Origin: Flavobacterium lacus
Lineage (GTDB): Bacteria > Bacteroidota > Bacteroidia > Flavobacteriales > Flavobacteriaceae
Assembly: GCF_003268815.1 (NCBI RefSeq)
Contig: NZ_QLSV01000001.1
Span: 309,055-373,054, forward strand
Length of the DNA stretch: 64,000 bases
Direction of reading: 5' to 3'
The number at the start of each line of letters is the position of its first letter. Within the stretch, counting starts at the first letter, position 1. A program made the translations under genes and the position numbers. Positions 26,380 through 35,549 of this stretch are shown here, in pieces. The notes under the pieces were generated by a model. That model ran no database searches. It had not been told where the DNA came from and worked only from the letters and a program-made list of their open reading frames with translations.

Positions 26380-27929
26380 TACTTTTTAATTTTTGATTTT
26401 AAATTAAAAATCATTCCGGTCACAACGTTTGAAATATAGTTTAACTCAAGTGACTTTCGATAAAAAATATAAAGAATTCCATTGAAAATTACTAGCGACA
26501 AAAATAGTTTAATTATAAGCCCTAACCAACCTGATAAAGGAATAAAATGAAATAGCACGAAGAGTAGCCCTAAAATGAACAACAATATCGCGATGTAGGA
26601 TATGTATTTGATAAAGTACAATTTCGGATTGAGTTCTAATGCTTTTGTAAACACCACAAACGGATCATACCACGCGTTAGTTACTGCGCGTGCGATAGCC
26701 ATAGAAATTAAAATACCGAATAAACCGTAGTGACTTCCTAAAATAAACGATAAGATTACATTGATGATTGCCGTTCCTAAAATGAACCAACGTCCTTCTT
26801 TAAACAAGCCAAATGTTGATTTAAATGTCCAAACCGCATTTTGCATGCCCACCATGTAGAAATTTAAGGCTAAAGCACAGACCACTGGAATGGAAAGTGT
26901 GAATTCATTTCCAATCCAAACGGTGATAAAATCATTGATTAACAGAATGATCATCGTGGCTGCCATTCCGAAAATCCAAAAATTAGCAAAATTGACGATA
27001 AAAAATACTTCACGTTTTTTTTCAATGGGTTCTCTCACATTCACGTTGGCGATACTTCCGGTAAGTCCTGAAAAAACTTGCATAATTAAACCTGAAGCTA
27101 AACCAATTAATAACGTATAATTAGATAAGAGTCCAACAGCTTTAAGGCCGGAAAAATAGTTTAAAATTATATTACTTGTATTGTTTACCACTAATCCTCC
27201 TACTTTGACGATGGCTGTGGATTTTAAATCAGAAAAAATTTTTGCCTTTACAAGTTCGTCCACTTCCTCTTTTTTAAACTGTTCTAAAAAAGGATAATGC
27301 TTTTTAACCAATTGTGATAAATACAAATTTCCACCCAACTGACAGATTAATTGAATAGAAAGATAGAGCAAGAAATTCTGAAAAAGAACCAACGAAAGAA
27401 TTTGCAAGCTATTTTGAATGATAAAAACAACTATGTTCCGTTTGGCAATGACGTAGCTTTTTTGGTCGGCATGAAAGAGACTGATTTTATAGTAAAAGAA
27501 ATACGAAGCAACGGTATTAAATAAAAAAAGTAAATAAATTAGATGTAAATCATCCGCCAGTTGTTGTGGTGGGTTATCCACTATTTGTGTCAGAAAAGGT
27601 AAAACCAATAAACCTAAACCGGCTACCACACCGGCAATAATGAGATAAATCTTTTTAAAAAAACGAATTAAGGCGGCAATTTGAGCTTCGTTTTTGTCGG
27701 CAAGTGGTTGATACAACGCATAAAGAATGGCACTGGTTATGCCTAATTCGGCCAAGGAAAGAAGGGTTAATATACTAGTAAATAGGCCGTTTACACCCAA
27801 ATATTCAATGACCAAATAATGAATAAAAATGGTACGACTAACGAAACCCAACACCATTTGAACCACCTGGGTGAGCAATCCAAGGGAAATGTTTTTTACG
27901 GAATTACTAATGCGGGAATTACTATTCAT
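26379..27929 (-). CDS. Wzx-type polysaccharide flippase
   Basis: A 516-residue membrane protein of the MATE/MVF (RfbX) superfamily with about 12-14 hydrophobic segments. It should flip undecaprenyl-linked repeat units across the inner membrane. The N-terminal 'VKNISLGLLTQVVQMVLGFVS' segment with 'IEYLGVNGLFTSILTLLSLAEL' (residues 13-65) matches the family, in which this region carries the conserved 'yLG..Glf....lLsl.eLG'. It is the only flippase in the window, so one lipid-linked pathway is assumed to use it. It directly abuts the acyltransferase gene and overlaps the next GT4 gene by one base. Confidence 0.93.
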   Translation of the reverse strand: MNSNSRISNSVKNISLGLLTQVVQMVLGFVSRTIFIHYLVIEYLGVNGLFTSILTLLSLAELGITSAILYALYQPLADKNEAQIAALIRFFKKIYLIIAGVVAGLGLLVLPFLTQIVDNPPQQLADDLHLIYLLFLFNTVASYFFYYKISLFHADQKSYVIAKRNIVVFIIQNSLQILSLVLFQNFLLYLSIQLICQLGGNLYLSQLVKKHYPFLEQFKKEEVDELVKAKIFSDLKSTAIVKVGGLVVNNTSNIILNYFSGLKAVGLLSNYTLLIGLASGLIMQVFSGLTGSIANVNVREPIEKKREVFFIVNFANFWIFGMAATMIILLINDFITVWIGNEFTLSIPVVCALALNFYMVGMQNAVWTFKSTFGLFKEGRWFILGTAIINVILSFILGSHYGLFGILISMAIARAVTNAWYDPFVVFTKALELNPKLYFIKYISYIAILLFILGLLFVLFHFIPLSGWLGLIIKLFLSLVIFNGILYIFYRKSLELNYISNVVTGMIFNLKSKIKK

Positions 27930-28568
27930 CTATTTCCATTCTACATTATTCTTGATTAATTTTGCTGGTACTCCACCATACAAACATTTCTCAGGAACAT
28001 CTTTATTTACAACTGAACCGGCTGCTATGATTGCTGAATCACCGATTGTAACACCTTTTAAAATGGTCACATTATTGCCAATCCAAACATGATTGCCTAT
28101 TTTTATTGGTCTGGTCATTTCACTTTCTCTTCCAATAATTCGATGAGCATCACTATCCCAGATAGTTACATTTTCTGAAATGGCAACATTTTCACCTATT
28201 GTAATTTCTTGATAACAACGTATTTTCACATTTCGATTAATATAACCGGAACCTAAATTCAATTTGGCATTCTCAAGCAGTATAATATGACAACCGGAAT
28301 GAATCGAAAATATATTTTCTACATTAATTTCAGAATTCGATTTCATCTCTAACATCCCTGCAAAAGGCTCTTTAACACGCATCGACTTATTTAAGTAGAA
28401 ATCTCCCTTTTTTAGATTAATAACCGCAGAGGAATGTTTTTCAAACCTAAAATTTCCATTTGAAAAAATTAAATTTGACATTCTTTCTCCCTTTGTCAAA
28501 AAATTCAAAACAAGGTTACTGCCTTTGAATAGTGATCTGCTAAATAAAAGTTGAATTATTTTTTTCAT
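27930..28568 (-). CDS. Hexapeptide-repeat (LbH) acyltransferase
   Basis: About 212 residues from the ATG at 28568; an in-frame TTG at 28610 is a less likely start. A basic N-terminus is followed by a left-handed beta-helix. The catalytic region reads '[18 protein letters not shown]', containing the Asp-His typical of maltose/galactoside-type sugar acetyltransferases (near residues 135-152), then '[20 protein letters not shown]' and the ending '[15 protein letters not shown]'. It probably acetylates a sugar nucleotide or lipid-linked intermediate in the cytoplasm. It abuts the Wzx gene. The C-terminal domain is standard; the first 100 residues are less conserved. Confidence 0.88.
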   Translation of the reverse strand: MKKIIQLLFSRSLFKGSNLVLNFLTKGERMSNLIFSNGNFRFEKHSSAVINLKKGDFYLNKSMRVKEPFAGMLEMKSNSEINVENIFSIHSGCHIILLENAKLNLGSGYINRNVKIRCYQEITIGENVAISENVTIWDSDAHRIIGRESEMTRPIKIGNHVWIGNNVTILKGVTIGDSAIIAAGSVVNKDVPEKCLYGGVPAKLIKNNVEWK

Positions 28569-28646
28569 GAAAAAAATTTTCTTTGCTTTACATTTCAATA
28601 ATTTAGGCAAATATACTCTATTGGATTTTAAATTTCATGTCGTTTA

Positions 28647-29807
28647 TTAACTATGCGAAACACACCGCAATGCAAACCCTTGTGTAAAGGGTAAAATATC
28701 AAATTCCTGAGAGTGAATACCAATTCCTTTCGTGTCGCCTTGCGAAAAATCGATAGCACCATCTCTACGGGTAACTTTCATCAGGTAGCGAATTGCTTTT
28801 TCTGTAGATTGTTTACATTCGATTTCAAGAGAAGAAATAGCAGAAGCATTCATTAAAAACCAAGTCAAGGTAGCAGTGGCGGAAGAATCAGCTTGTGCAT
28901 TTTCACTCATTACTAACCAACCCCAAGAACCATTTTCCCGTTGAAATTGCATAGCCATTCGGACAAATTGTTCCACCCATTGGGTCATTGCTTGTTTTTT
29001 GGGGTGCAATGGGTCTAAAGCTTTCCATGCATCAATCAAACCAATAGCATACCAACCCAAACCTCTACCCCATCCAAAAAGACCTACCGGAAGTTTTGTT
29101 TTGGTGGCATAGGTATGGCAGGGGATAAATTGGTTGGGATACATGCCATACGCATTAAATTCTTCCAATTGAGCAATGGCCAAATCAACCGCTTCAGGAA
29201 CTTGAAACTTTTGACCATATTCAATTAAAAAAGGACAAATAAACCCAATCGTATCCACATAACGGAATTTTTGAGTATGGCGTTTGTATGTCACAGTAGC
29301 ATGTTCGCCTTTCAGTTCTTGAATCAATTGCCACAAACGGTCATAAGCCGGTTTCAATTGTTGGTGATTTAACCACGGTGTTTGAATGAAAGCATAACCT
29401 AATATAACGCCATCGCTTTCGGTAATGGGATGAACCCAATGACCATCGGGTTTGATTTTTCGATTCACATACACATCAATTTGCTGCTTGATGTTTTCCC
29501 GTTTAGTTTGTGCATACTGAGCTGTTAAACCTAAAACCAAAGCGGCTTCTTGCCAATGCTGAATGGATTCGCGTTTATAATTGCCTCGTAAAATATCGAT
29601 GATAATCAATCGGCTATTGTCCGTTAATTTAATAGTAGGTGTTTTTTTTAGCCAGTGTAATGATTTTTGCGTAACAGCAGCTTGCCATTGTTTTGTATCG
29701 GTAACCCGACCAATTTTGATACGACTTTGCCACGTAGTGAATTGTGGTATCCAGTCGATAAGCAATACTAAAATAACAAGTGCAATTAGGAGGAGAATAA
29801 TAATCAT
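28647..29807 (-). CDS. Membrane-anchored GH88/GH105-like glycan hydrolase
   Basis: A 386-residue protein with an N-terminal TM anchor (IIILLLIALVILVLLIDW) and an (alpha/alpha)6-barrel-like domain. Family-like blocks include 'HWVHPITESDGVILGYAFIQ' (near 140), 'FRYVDTIGFICPFLIEYG' (near 178-196, carrying the likely catalytic Asp) and 'LFGWGRGLGWYAIGLIDAW' (near 240-260). GH88 and GH105 enzymes remove unsaturated uronic acids at chain ends left by polysaccharide lyases. No lyase is present here, so a proofreading or processing role on the uronate-containing glycan is an inference. The anchor places the domain outside the cytoplasm. Confidence 0.8.
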   Translation of the reverse strand: MIIILLLIALVILVLLIDWIPQFTTWQSRIKIGRVTDTKQWQAAVTQKSLHWLKKTPTIKLTDNSRLIIIDILRGNYKRESIQHWQEAALVLGLTAQYAQTKRENIKQQIDVYVNRKIKPDGHWVHPITESDGVILGYAFIQTPWLNHQQLKPAYDRLWQLIQELKGEHATVTYKRHTQKFRYVDTIGFICPFLIEYGQKFQVPEAVDLAIAQLEEFNAYGMYPNQFIPCHTYATKTKLPVGLFGWGRGLGWYAIGLIDAWKALDPLHPKKQAMTQWVEQFVRMAMQFQRENGSWGWLVMSENAQADSSATATLTWFLMNASAISSLEIECKQSTEKAIRYLMKVTRRDGAIDFSQGDTKGIGIHSQEFDILPFTQGFALRCVSHS

Positions 29808-29834
29808 GGCTTTCTGTTTAGGTTTGAAAATCTA

Positions 29835-30794
29835 CTACTCAGAAATATTTTTCTCAGGTTGACCTTCGGATGAAATTATCTTTTTTATTTCTATTTCAGA
29901 AGTAATTTTTCGTTGTACTACGTGATTAAAGAAGGTGGAAAATTTTCTAGCACCTTTATAATTCAAATGATCAAAATCGCCAAACTCCTGATTGGATAAC
30001 GGAAAATCAATACAATCCAAAAAAGGTATCGTACTAAAATGCTTTTTCCGAATGGAATCAAATGCTTTTTCATCATACGTTGAACGCAAAATAGGGTGCA
30101 CAGGTGTTCGGTAGAATATCAATTGAATGTTTTCGTCTTTACACCATTGCACAATTTTTTTTAAATAGGTGAGATTAATTTCAGAAATACCTTTGCCTCT
30201 TTCTTTAACCATAGTTTCAATATAATTCACACGAATCAACGAATCTGTTTTTTCACGCTCCAAATAAAGGTAATCACCCCAATAAGTTTCAGGTCTGATT
30301 TTACCTCTATACTTCACCAAATCGACCATGTTATTTTTTAAAAGTAATTGCTCTGATTGCAAAACCGCTTTTGGATTCGCTTTCCACAACACTTTTTTTT
30401 CTTCCGAATCCATGGCGAAAAAATAAGCAGGATATTTATCATTGATAAACTCGTCGTCAAACGTCCAATCATCCATTTTTTTCTCCAATTGATTATTGGA
30501 AAACGACAAGTAAACCGTCCTGATAGTCGGATTAACTTCTATCAGTTTCTTGAGTTTGGCATAAGTATAAAAATAAGCCTCACCACCTTGACTGAGATTT
30601 TTGGTATGAGATAGTAAGCTATCGTTCAAACCACATTCCGGTTGCGAATGCCCTAATACTATGTTTTCAATGGAAGTATTAAGTCTATACCGCTCGGGAT
30701 TTTGCTTTTGCTGAATAATAAAAGAACGAATTCCCACTAATACTAAAAGTAGAAGAACAATGAAAGCTGTACATTTTAGTAGAAAACTTTTCAT
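29835..30794 (-). CDS. Membrane-anchored SGNH-like protein (O-acetylation partner)
   Basis: A 319-residue protein with one N-terminal TM (residues 5-26) and an extracytoplasmic domain. A GHS block 'NIVLGHSQPECGLNDSLL' (near 45-62) stands in place of GDS, and a C-terminal 'FGDFDHLNYKGARKFS' (near 270-285) provides the Asp/His. It is adjacent to a second SGNH-like gene and, one gene further, to the MBOAT gene, the arrangement known from alginate-type O-acetylation (AlgI with AlgJ/AlgX-like partners). I infer transfer of acyl groups to the periplasmic polysaccharide. It resembles its neighbour only in design, not closely in sequence. Confidence 0.75.
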   Translation of the reverse strand: MKSFLLKCTAFIVLLLLVLVGIRSFIIQQKQNPERYRLNTSIENIVLGHSQPECGLNDSLLSHTKNLSQGGEAYFYTYAKLKKLIEVNPTIRTVYLSFSNNQLEKKMDDWTFDDEFINDKYPAYFFAMDSEEKKVLWKANPKAVLQSEQLLLKNNMVDLVKYRGKIRPETYWGDYLYLEREKTDSLIRVNYIETMVKERGKGISEINLTYLKKIVQWCKDENIQLIFYRTPVHPILRSTYDEKAFDSIRKKHFSTIPFLDCIDFPLSNQEFGDFDHLNYKGARKFSTFFNHVVQRKITSEIEIKKIISSEGQPEKNISE

Positions 30795-31724
30795 TTAATT
30801 GGAATTAATTGCTTCGTTTAACAATGAGGAATATTTTTTAGCTCCGGTTGCATTTAGATGATCATCATTACTAAAATCCTTTACGATGAAAAGAGGTGAA
30901 TCCTCGAGGTTTACGTATCTAATTTTTGAATGGGTTATCAAACTATCGATGTATTTCTTTCGATAACTATCTTTTAAAACCAATTTATGATCACGATATG
31001 TTTTATATAAAGGAGTTGAAACAATGTAAACTGTAAAGCGCTTTTTAATTGCGTAATCAATCATGAAATCGAGTCTTTTTTTATTACTAATTCTTATTGT
31101 TTCTGAATCTTCTTGATGTCTATTTTTTAGTCTTTCTGGGCTATTCCTAAAAATGAGTGTGGAATCATATTTTAAAGGCAAAAAATCATCAATATAATTT
31201 TCTTCAACAAAACCAAACTCATTAATTTTTTGCTTTTTAGATGTTCCCTTTAGGGCATTAATTAAATTTTGATTAAAAAAACTAATATTAGACGAATACA
31301 ATGAAAACTTCTTAATTAGTTTTATAGGATAAACTTGAACTTGATGATACATATAATACCAAGGTAGTCGAAAATAATTTTTATCATTTTCGATATCTAA
31401 TCGATGATAATCTAATTCAATAATTATGTTCTTTAAACTTTTCATTTTATCAATATAATTAAAGAAAAGTGCAGAATCTAATTGGATATCCTGCGAACCA
31501 AATGACAAGTTTGATGTTAAGTTGTCAAAATATTTTGGATTTATACCATTTTGACTATGAGAAGTTCCCAAAACCAGCGTCTCAATTTTATCTATATTTT
31601 GTTGTTGAAAATCAGCTTTAATTTTAAAAGCGTTTTCTACATTTCTAAAATAAATTTCCAACCCAACTGCAACAACCACAATCGGTAGAAAAAATATAAT
31701 CAGTTTTAATGAAAATACTTTCAT
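30795..31724 (-). CDS. Membrane-anchored SGNH-like protein (O-acetylation partner)
   Basis: About 309 residues from the ATG at 31724, chosen because it begins with a signal-anchor (MKVFSLKLIIFFLPIVVVA) and leaves a 5-bp gap after the MBOAT gene; the longer frame to 31829 would run through the end of that gene. The GTS block 'IETLVLGTSHSQNGINPKYF' (near 47-66) and the C-terminal 'FSNDDHLNATGAKKYS' (near 285) are the expected SGNH elements. It probably accepts acyl groups delivered by the MBOAT protein. It follows the MBOAT gene directly and is followed without a gap by a related gene. Confidence 0.78.
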   Translation of the reverse strand: MKVFSLKLIIFFLPIVVVAVGLEIYFRNVENAFKIKADFQQQNIDKIETLVLGTSHSQNGINPKYFDNLTSNLSFGSQDIQLDSALFFNYIDKMKSLKNIIIELDYHRLDIENDKNYFRLPWYYMYHQVQVYPIKLIKKFSLYSSNISFFNQNLINALKGTSKKQKINEFGFVEENYIDDFLPLKYDSTLIFRNSPERLKNRHQEDSETIRISNKKRLDFMIDYAIKKRFTVYIVSTPLYKTYRDHKLVLKDSYRKKYIDSLITHSKIRYVNLEDSPLFIVKDFSNDDHLNATGAKKYSSLLNEAINSN

Positions 31725-31729
31725 ACATT

Positions 31730-33166
31730 TTAAAATTGGAAATAAATAAACTCTTGCTCTTTCCCCATAAAGAAGAAAATCAAAAAGATAATCACGTAAT
31801 AAAAGCCCCAACGCAACGGTCGTTTCCACCTCGAAGCTATTGCTTCAATAGCATATTGCTCTCCTCTTCCTATCCATTCAACCGTCATAAAAAAGGCCAA
31901 CAAACCAAAAAGGGAAAAGGGAAGAACCGTGGGCACACTCAGTAAACTGGATGTAAATATGCCTTTAATATAACTAAAAGCATGCGTGATGTTGTCTGCT
32001 CGAAAGAAAATCCAGGCAAACACAGTTAAACTAAAAGTGGTTAATATAGCCAGAAAATCCCTGGCAGAGGGCAGCAGTCTGCCAATTGCTACTACTTCAA
32101 GATTGTGTCTGTTTTTATTGGCAAGTAATAAAGGTAAAAAATACAACGCATTCAAAAATCCCCAAACAATAAAAGTCCAATTGGCTCCGTGCCAAAAACC
32201 GCTCACGATAAAGATAATAAATGTATTTCTGATTTTCATGTTCATGCCACCCTGACTGCCACCCAACGGAATATAAAGATAATCCCTAAACCAGGTGGAA
32301 AGAGAAATATGCCAGCGACGCCAAAATTCGGCTATATCCCTGGAAAAATAAGGAAAAGCAAAATTGCGCATCAAATCAAATCCAAACAAACGCGAGGTAC
32401 CAATAGCAATATCAGAATAACCCGAAAAATCACCATAGATTTGGAACGTAAAAAACAACGCTCCCAACACCAAGGTACTTCCGGAATGGGAATCGGAATT
32501 GTTAAAAATCATATTGGCATATTCAGCACAATTGTCGGCAATAACAATTTTTTTGAATAATCCCCATAAAATTTGACGCAAACCATCAACGGCAAGCGTA
32601 GAATTAAACACTCTTTTTTTATAAAATTGAGGTAATAAATGAGTCGCTCGTTCGATAGGACCGGCAACTAACTGGGGAAAGAAACTCACAAAAGCAGCAA
32701 AAGCAACAAAATCTTTAGTAGGTTCTAATTTTCGTCGATACACATCAATCGAGTAACTCAAGGTTTGAAACGTATAAAAACTAATTCCAACCGGAAGGAT
32801 AATGTTGAGCATACCGGCTTTAATTGGCATTCCAAAAAAGGTAAATGCAGTAATAAAATTATCTAAAAAGAAATTATAATATTTAAAAAAGCCAAGAAAA
32901 CCAAGGTTGACAACAATACTAATCCAAAGTAAAATTTTCCGCTTGGTGAGGTTTTCTTGCTTCAAGAGCCCTACCCCAACCAGATAATCAACTAAAGTGC
33001 TAAAAAGTATCAACGACAGAAAACGAGTGTCCCACCAACCATAAAAAACATAACTGGCTACCACAATCAATAAATTTTGCAACTTTAAGTTACGGTTAGT
33101 CACAAACCAATACAGTATAAAAACGATTGGTAAAAAAAGGGCAAAATCAATGGAATTGAACAACAT
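31730..33166 (-). CDS. MBOAT-family O-acyltransferase (AlgI-like)
   Basis: A 478-residue polytopic membrane protein of the MBOAT family, which moves acyl groups across the inner membrane for polysaccharide O-acetylation. It has 'FALFLPIVFILYWFV' at the N-terminus, then 'VASYVFYGWWDTRFLSLIL', 'GDFSGYSDIAIGTSRLFGF' (near 245-263), 'WRRWHISLSTWFRDYLYIPL' (near 282-300) and the conserved His in 'VSGFWHGANWTFIVWG' (near 322). These are AlgI-type signatures. Two SGNH-like proteins follow immediately. Start and length are typical. Confidence 0.93.
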   Translation of the reverse strand: MLFNSIDFALFLPIVFILYWFVTNRNLKLQNLLIVVASYVFYGWWDTRFLSLILFSTLVDYLVGVGLLKQENLTKRKILLWISIVVNLGFLGFFKYYNFFLDNFITAFTFFGMPIKAGMLNIILPVGISFYTFQTLSYSIDVYRRKLEPTKDFVAFAAFVSFFPQLVAGPIERATHLLPQFYKKRVFNSTLAVDGLRQILWGLFKKIVIADNCAEYANMIFNNSDSHSGSTLVLGALFFTFQIYGDFSGYSDIAIGTSRLFGFDLMRNFAFPYFSRDIAEFWRRWHISLSTWFRDYLYIPLGGSQGGMNMKIRNTFIIFIVSGFWHGANWTFIVWGFLNALYFLPLLLANKNRHNLEVVAIGRLLPSARDFLAILTTFSLTVFAWIFFRADNITHAFSYIKGIFTSSLLSVPTVLPFSLFGLLAFFMTVEWIGRGEQYAIEAIASRWKRPLRWGFYYVIIFLIFFFMGKEQEFIYFQF

Positions 33167-33171
33167 ATTTT

Positions 33172-34365
33172 TTATTTTTCAATTAGATTATATAAAATTT
33201 TTAACTCTTGCTCGTTGTCAATTTGACAAGTACTTAAATTGCGTTTTAGCTGTACACCAATCTCATCATTTTCAAGTAGTTGTATGATTCCTTCGGCAAT
33301 GGCTTCAGCGTTCAAATCAACAATGTAGCCATTCTCAAGATGCGTCAGTTGGTCGGAAACCGTTGGAAAATTAGTAGCTAAAATAATTTTTTGAAGAATT
33401 TTAGCTTCTTCGGTAGCACGTGATTTCCCCTCAAATCGAGAGGTTTGAGCATAAATCGAAGCTTTTTGTAAATAGGGATAAGGGTTTTCCTTTTGACCGA
33501 TTAAAAAGAAATGATCCGCAAGTTGCAAAGCATTAATTTGCTGTTGCAATTCGTTTCGCAAACTTCCTTCGCCCAAGATAAACCACCGAAGAGCATAGCC
33601 CCTTTGAACCAAAAGAGAACAAGCGGCTATGGCCAGATCAAATCCTTTTTGAGGATACAATCGCCCGACAGAAACAATAGTGATTCCTGAAAAATCCTCT
33701 TGAATCGGTTCTTCTGCCATCACCTTAATGGTTTCCAATGAAAAAACACTTTGCATCGTTCCGATATGAATAGGTAAATCGGAAAAAAGTTTGTGCAAAA
33801 TGGCTTCGCAGGACTTGGAAACAGTTAACAAAGCGGTTAATTGTTTAAAATAAGGTCGATCCAAGGCAGGATCCATGCCCAATTTTGCATAGTCATTTCG
33901 AATAAAAGCAATTTTTTTAGTAGAAGTAACTTTATCAACATTATAGCAATTTGGAATATTTTCGAGATAACTGATGGCTACATCATAAGTTTGAGGAAGC
34001 TTTGGTAAACAAGTACGTAAAACTCTCCATAATTTCTGATCTTTGATTGTCGGAACCGGTTCATTCTTAACATAGAAAAAATAAACCAAACGAGCCAAAA
34101 CAATATCCAACCGAAATCTGGTTAAACTTTCTAAAAGGGCTGTTTTGATTGACATATCAAAATAGGCAATCTCTTGAGGAGCCGGCAACAATTGAACTTC
34201 CTTGGGTAATTTTTTTAAAAACACTCCCTCATTTTTCATCAAGAGCAAATCCACATCATACTTTTGATAATCAAAGACTTGTAGTAGCGAAACAAGCGCA
34301 TTTTCTGCTCCGCCACAATTAAGGTTGTTAATGATAAAAAGTATTTTCTTCTTTGTTTTAGTCAT
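33172..34365 (-). CDS. Glycosyltransferase family 4
   Basis: About 397 residues from the ATG at 34365, which opens into the first GT-B strand (KKILFIINNLNCGGAENALV); the ORF could be extended 17 codons to 34416, but this would run further into the upstream gene. Donor-site blocks are 'ITIVSVGRLYPQKGFDLAIAA' split near 230-250 and 'AQTSRFEGKSRATEEAKILQ' near 320-340. The latter has 'R.EG.S.A..EA', which differs from the common 'E.G...E' pattern and is shared with the next gene. It overlaps that gene's stop by 8 bp. The two probably arose by duplication. Confidence 0.92.
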   Translation of the reverse strand: MTKTKKKILFIINNLNCGGAENALVSLLQVFDYQKYDVDLLLMKNEGVFLKKLPKEVQLLPAPQEIAYFDMSIKTALLESLTRFRLDIVLARLVYFFYVKNEPVPTIKDQKLWRVLRTCLPKLPQTYDVAISYLENIPNCYNVDKVTSTKKIAFIRNDYAKLGMDPALDRPYFKQLTALLTVSKSCEAILHKLFSDLPIHIGTMQSVFSLETIKVMAEEPIQEDFSGITIVSVGRLYPQKGFDLAIAACSLLVQRGYALRWFILGEGSLRNELQQQINALQLADHFFLIGQKENPYPYLQKASIYAQTSRFEGKSRATEEAKILQKIILATNFPTVSDQLTHLENGYIVDLNAEAIAEGIIQLLENDEIGVQLKRNLSTCQIDNEQELKILYNLIEK

Positions 34366-35548
34366 GAATAAGTGCGTATAATTTTTCGATTTCAAGTTCA
34401 GAATCGATCTGTTCATGTGACAAATTTAATACTAAATCGCTCTGAATGGATTTATTTTGATAGAGTTTAAAAATTTCTTCTGCCAAACCCTGCGGATCCA
34501 TGGGCGAAATAATACCATTTTTCAAATGAACAATTTGGTCTTTGGCAGTGGAAAAGTCGGTAACAACAATGGGTTTTTGAAGAATCTTTGCTTCATCAAT
34601 AGCGATCGATTTGCCTTCATAACGAGAGGGTTGCACGTAAAAGGTTGAATTTTTCACAAAAGGATAGGGATTGGCTTGCAGGCCCAAAAACAAAAAGCGA
34701 TTTTGCAGACCGTAAGCGGTGACTTTTTCTGCCAAGTTGTGGCGTTCGTTGCCATCACCAATCAAAAGCCATTGAACGTCAAGCCCTTTTTGAACCAAAA
34801 GTTGACAGGCTTCTACAGCCATATCGCAGCCTTTCTCATGGCTAAGTCGAGCCACGGTAATAATGGTAAACAGTGTCCAATCCAATTCTACAGCAGGCTT
34901 ATCTGCGGCTAATTGACGAATCAATTGAGCTGAAACAATGTTGTGAATAGTTTTAAATTTGTGTGGTAAGTTGGGAAAATTGACTTGAAGATCTAATTCA
35001 CATTCGTGGGAAACCGTAACGACAAAATCCATTCTTGAAAAGTAAGGCAAATCAAAGGAGGGTTGCATCCCTGACTTGGAATAATTCGTATGAATCCAGC
35101 CTATTATTTGGGTAGCGTTCACACGGTCAACAGTATAATAATTGCAAGATTTTTCCATAAACCCGATAGCGACATCATAGTTTTTTTCTTGCATCGGAAT
35201 GGCTTTTCGCAAGTTTTTCCAAGAAGATTGTTCTGCAAAACCGGTGTTGCTAATCAATTTATTTTTAAGTGAATAGACGATGCGATGAAAAATCAAAGCT
35301 ATTTTGCCTGATTTCAAAAAAGTAAGGCAAGAATTCACTAAACCGCTGGTAAAATCAGCATAATTACCCTGAATCGTGAGAACATTAACCTGTTTCGGTA
35401 TACTGGAAAAAAATAATCCTTTGGGCTGAAAAGCTAAAAGATCAACTTCATAGCTGTCAAAATCAATCGTATTGAGCAGATTAACGAGGCCTTTTTCCCC
35501 GCCACCGGCATCCAAAGAAGGAATGACAAACAGCAATTTTTTTTTCAT
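34358..35548 (-). CDS. Glycosyltransferase family 4
   Basis: A 396-residue GT-B enzyme similar along its length to its downstream neighbour: 'LLFVIPSLDAGGGEKGLVNLL' at the N-terminus (split here at residue 20), 'IITVARLSHEKGCDMAVEAC' (near 230-250), 'LGLQANPYPFVKNSTFYVQP' and 'SRYEGKSIAIDEAKILQKP' (near 310-330). Both share the unusual 'EGKS.A..EAKILQK' donor-site wording. They may add two neighbouring sugars of the same kind. It abuts the pyruvyl transferase gene at its 5' side, with a 1-bp gap. Confidence 0.92.
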   Translation of the reverse strand: MKKKLLFVIPSLDAGGGEKGLVNLLNTIDFDSYEVDLLAFQPKGLFFSSIPKQVNVLTIQGNYADFTSGLVNSCLTFLKSGKIALIFHRIVYSLKNKLISNTGFAEQSSWKNLRKAIPMQEKNYDVAIGFMEKSCNYYTVDRVNATQIIGWIHTNYSKSGMQPSFDLPYFSRMDFVVTVSHECELDLQVNFPNLPHKFKTIHNIVSAQLIRQLAADKPAVELDWTLFTIITVARLSHEKGCDMAVEACQLLVQKGLDVQWLLIGDGNERHNLAEKVTAYGLQNRFLFLGLQANPYPFVKNSTFYVQPSRYEGKSIAIDEAKILQKPIVVTDFSTAKDQIVHLKNGIISPMDPQGLAEEIFKLYQNKSIQSDLVLNLSHEQIDSELEIEKLYALIHD

Positions 35549-35549
35549 G

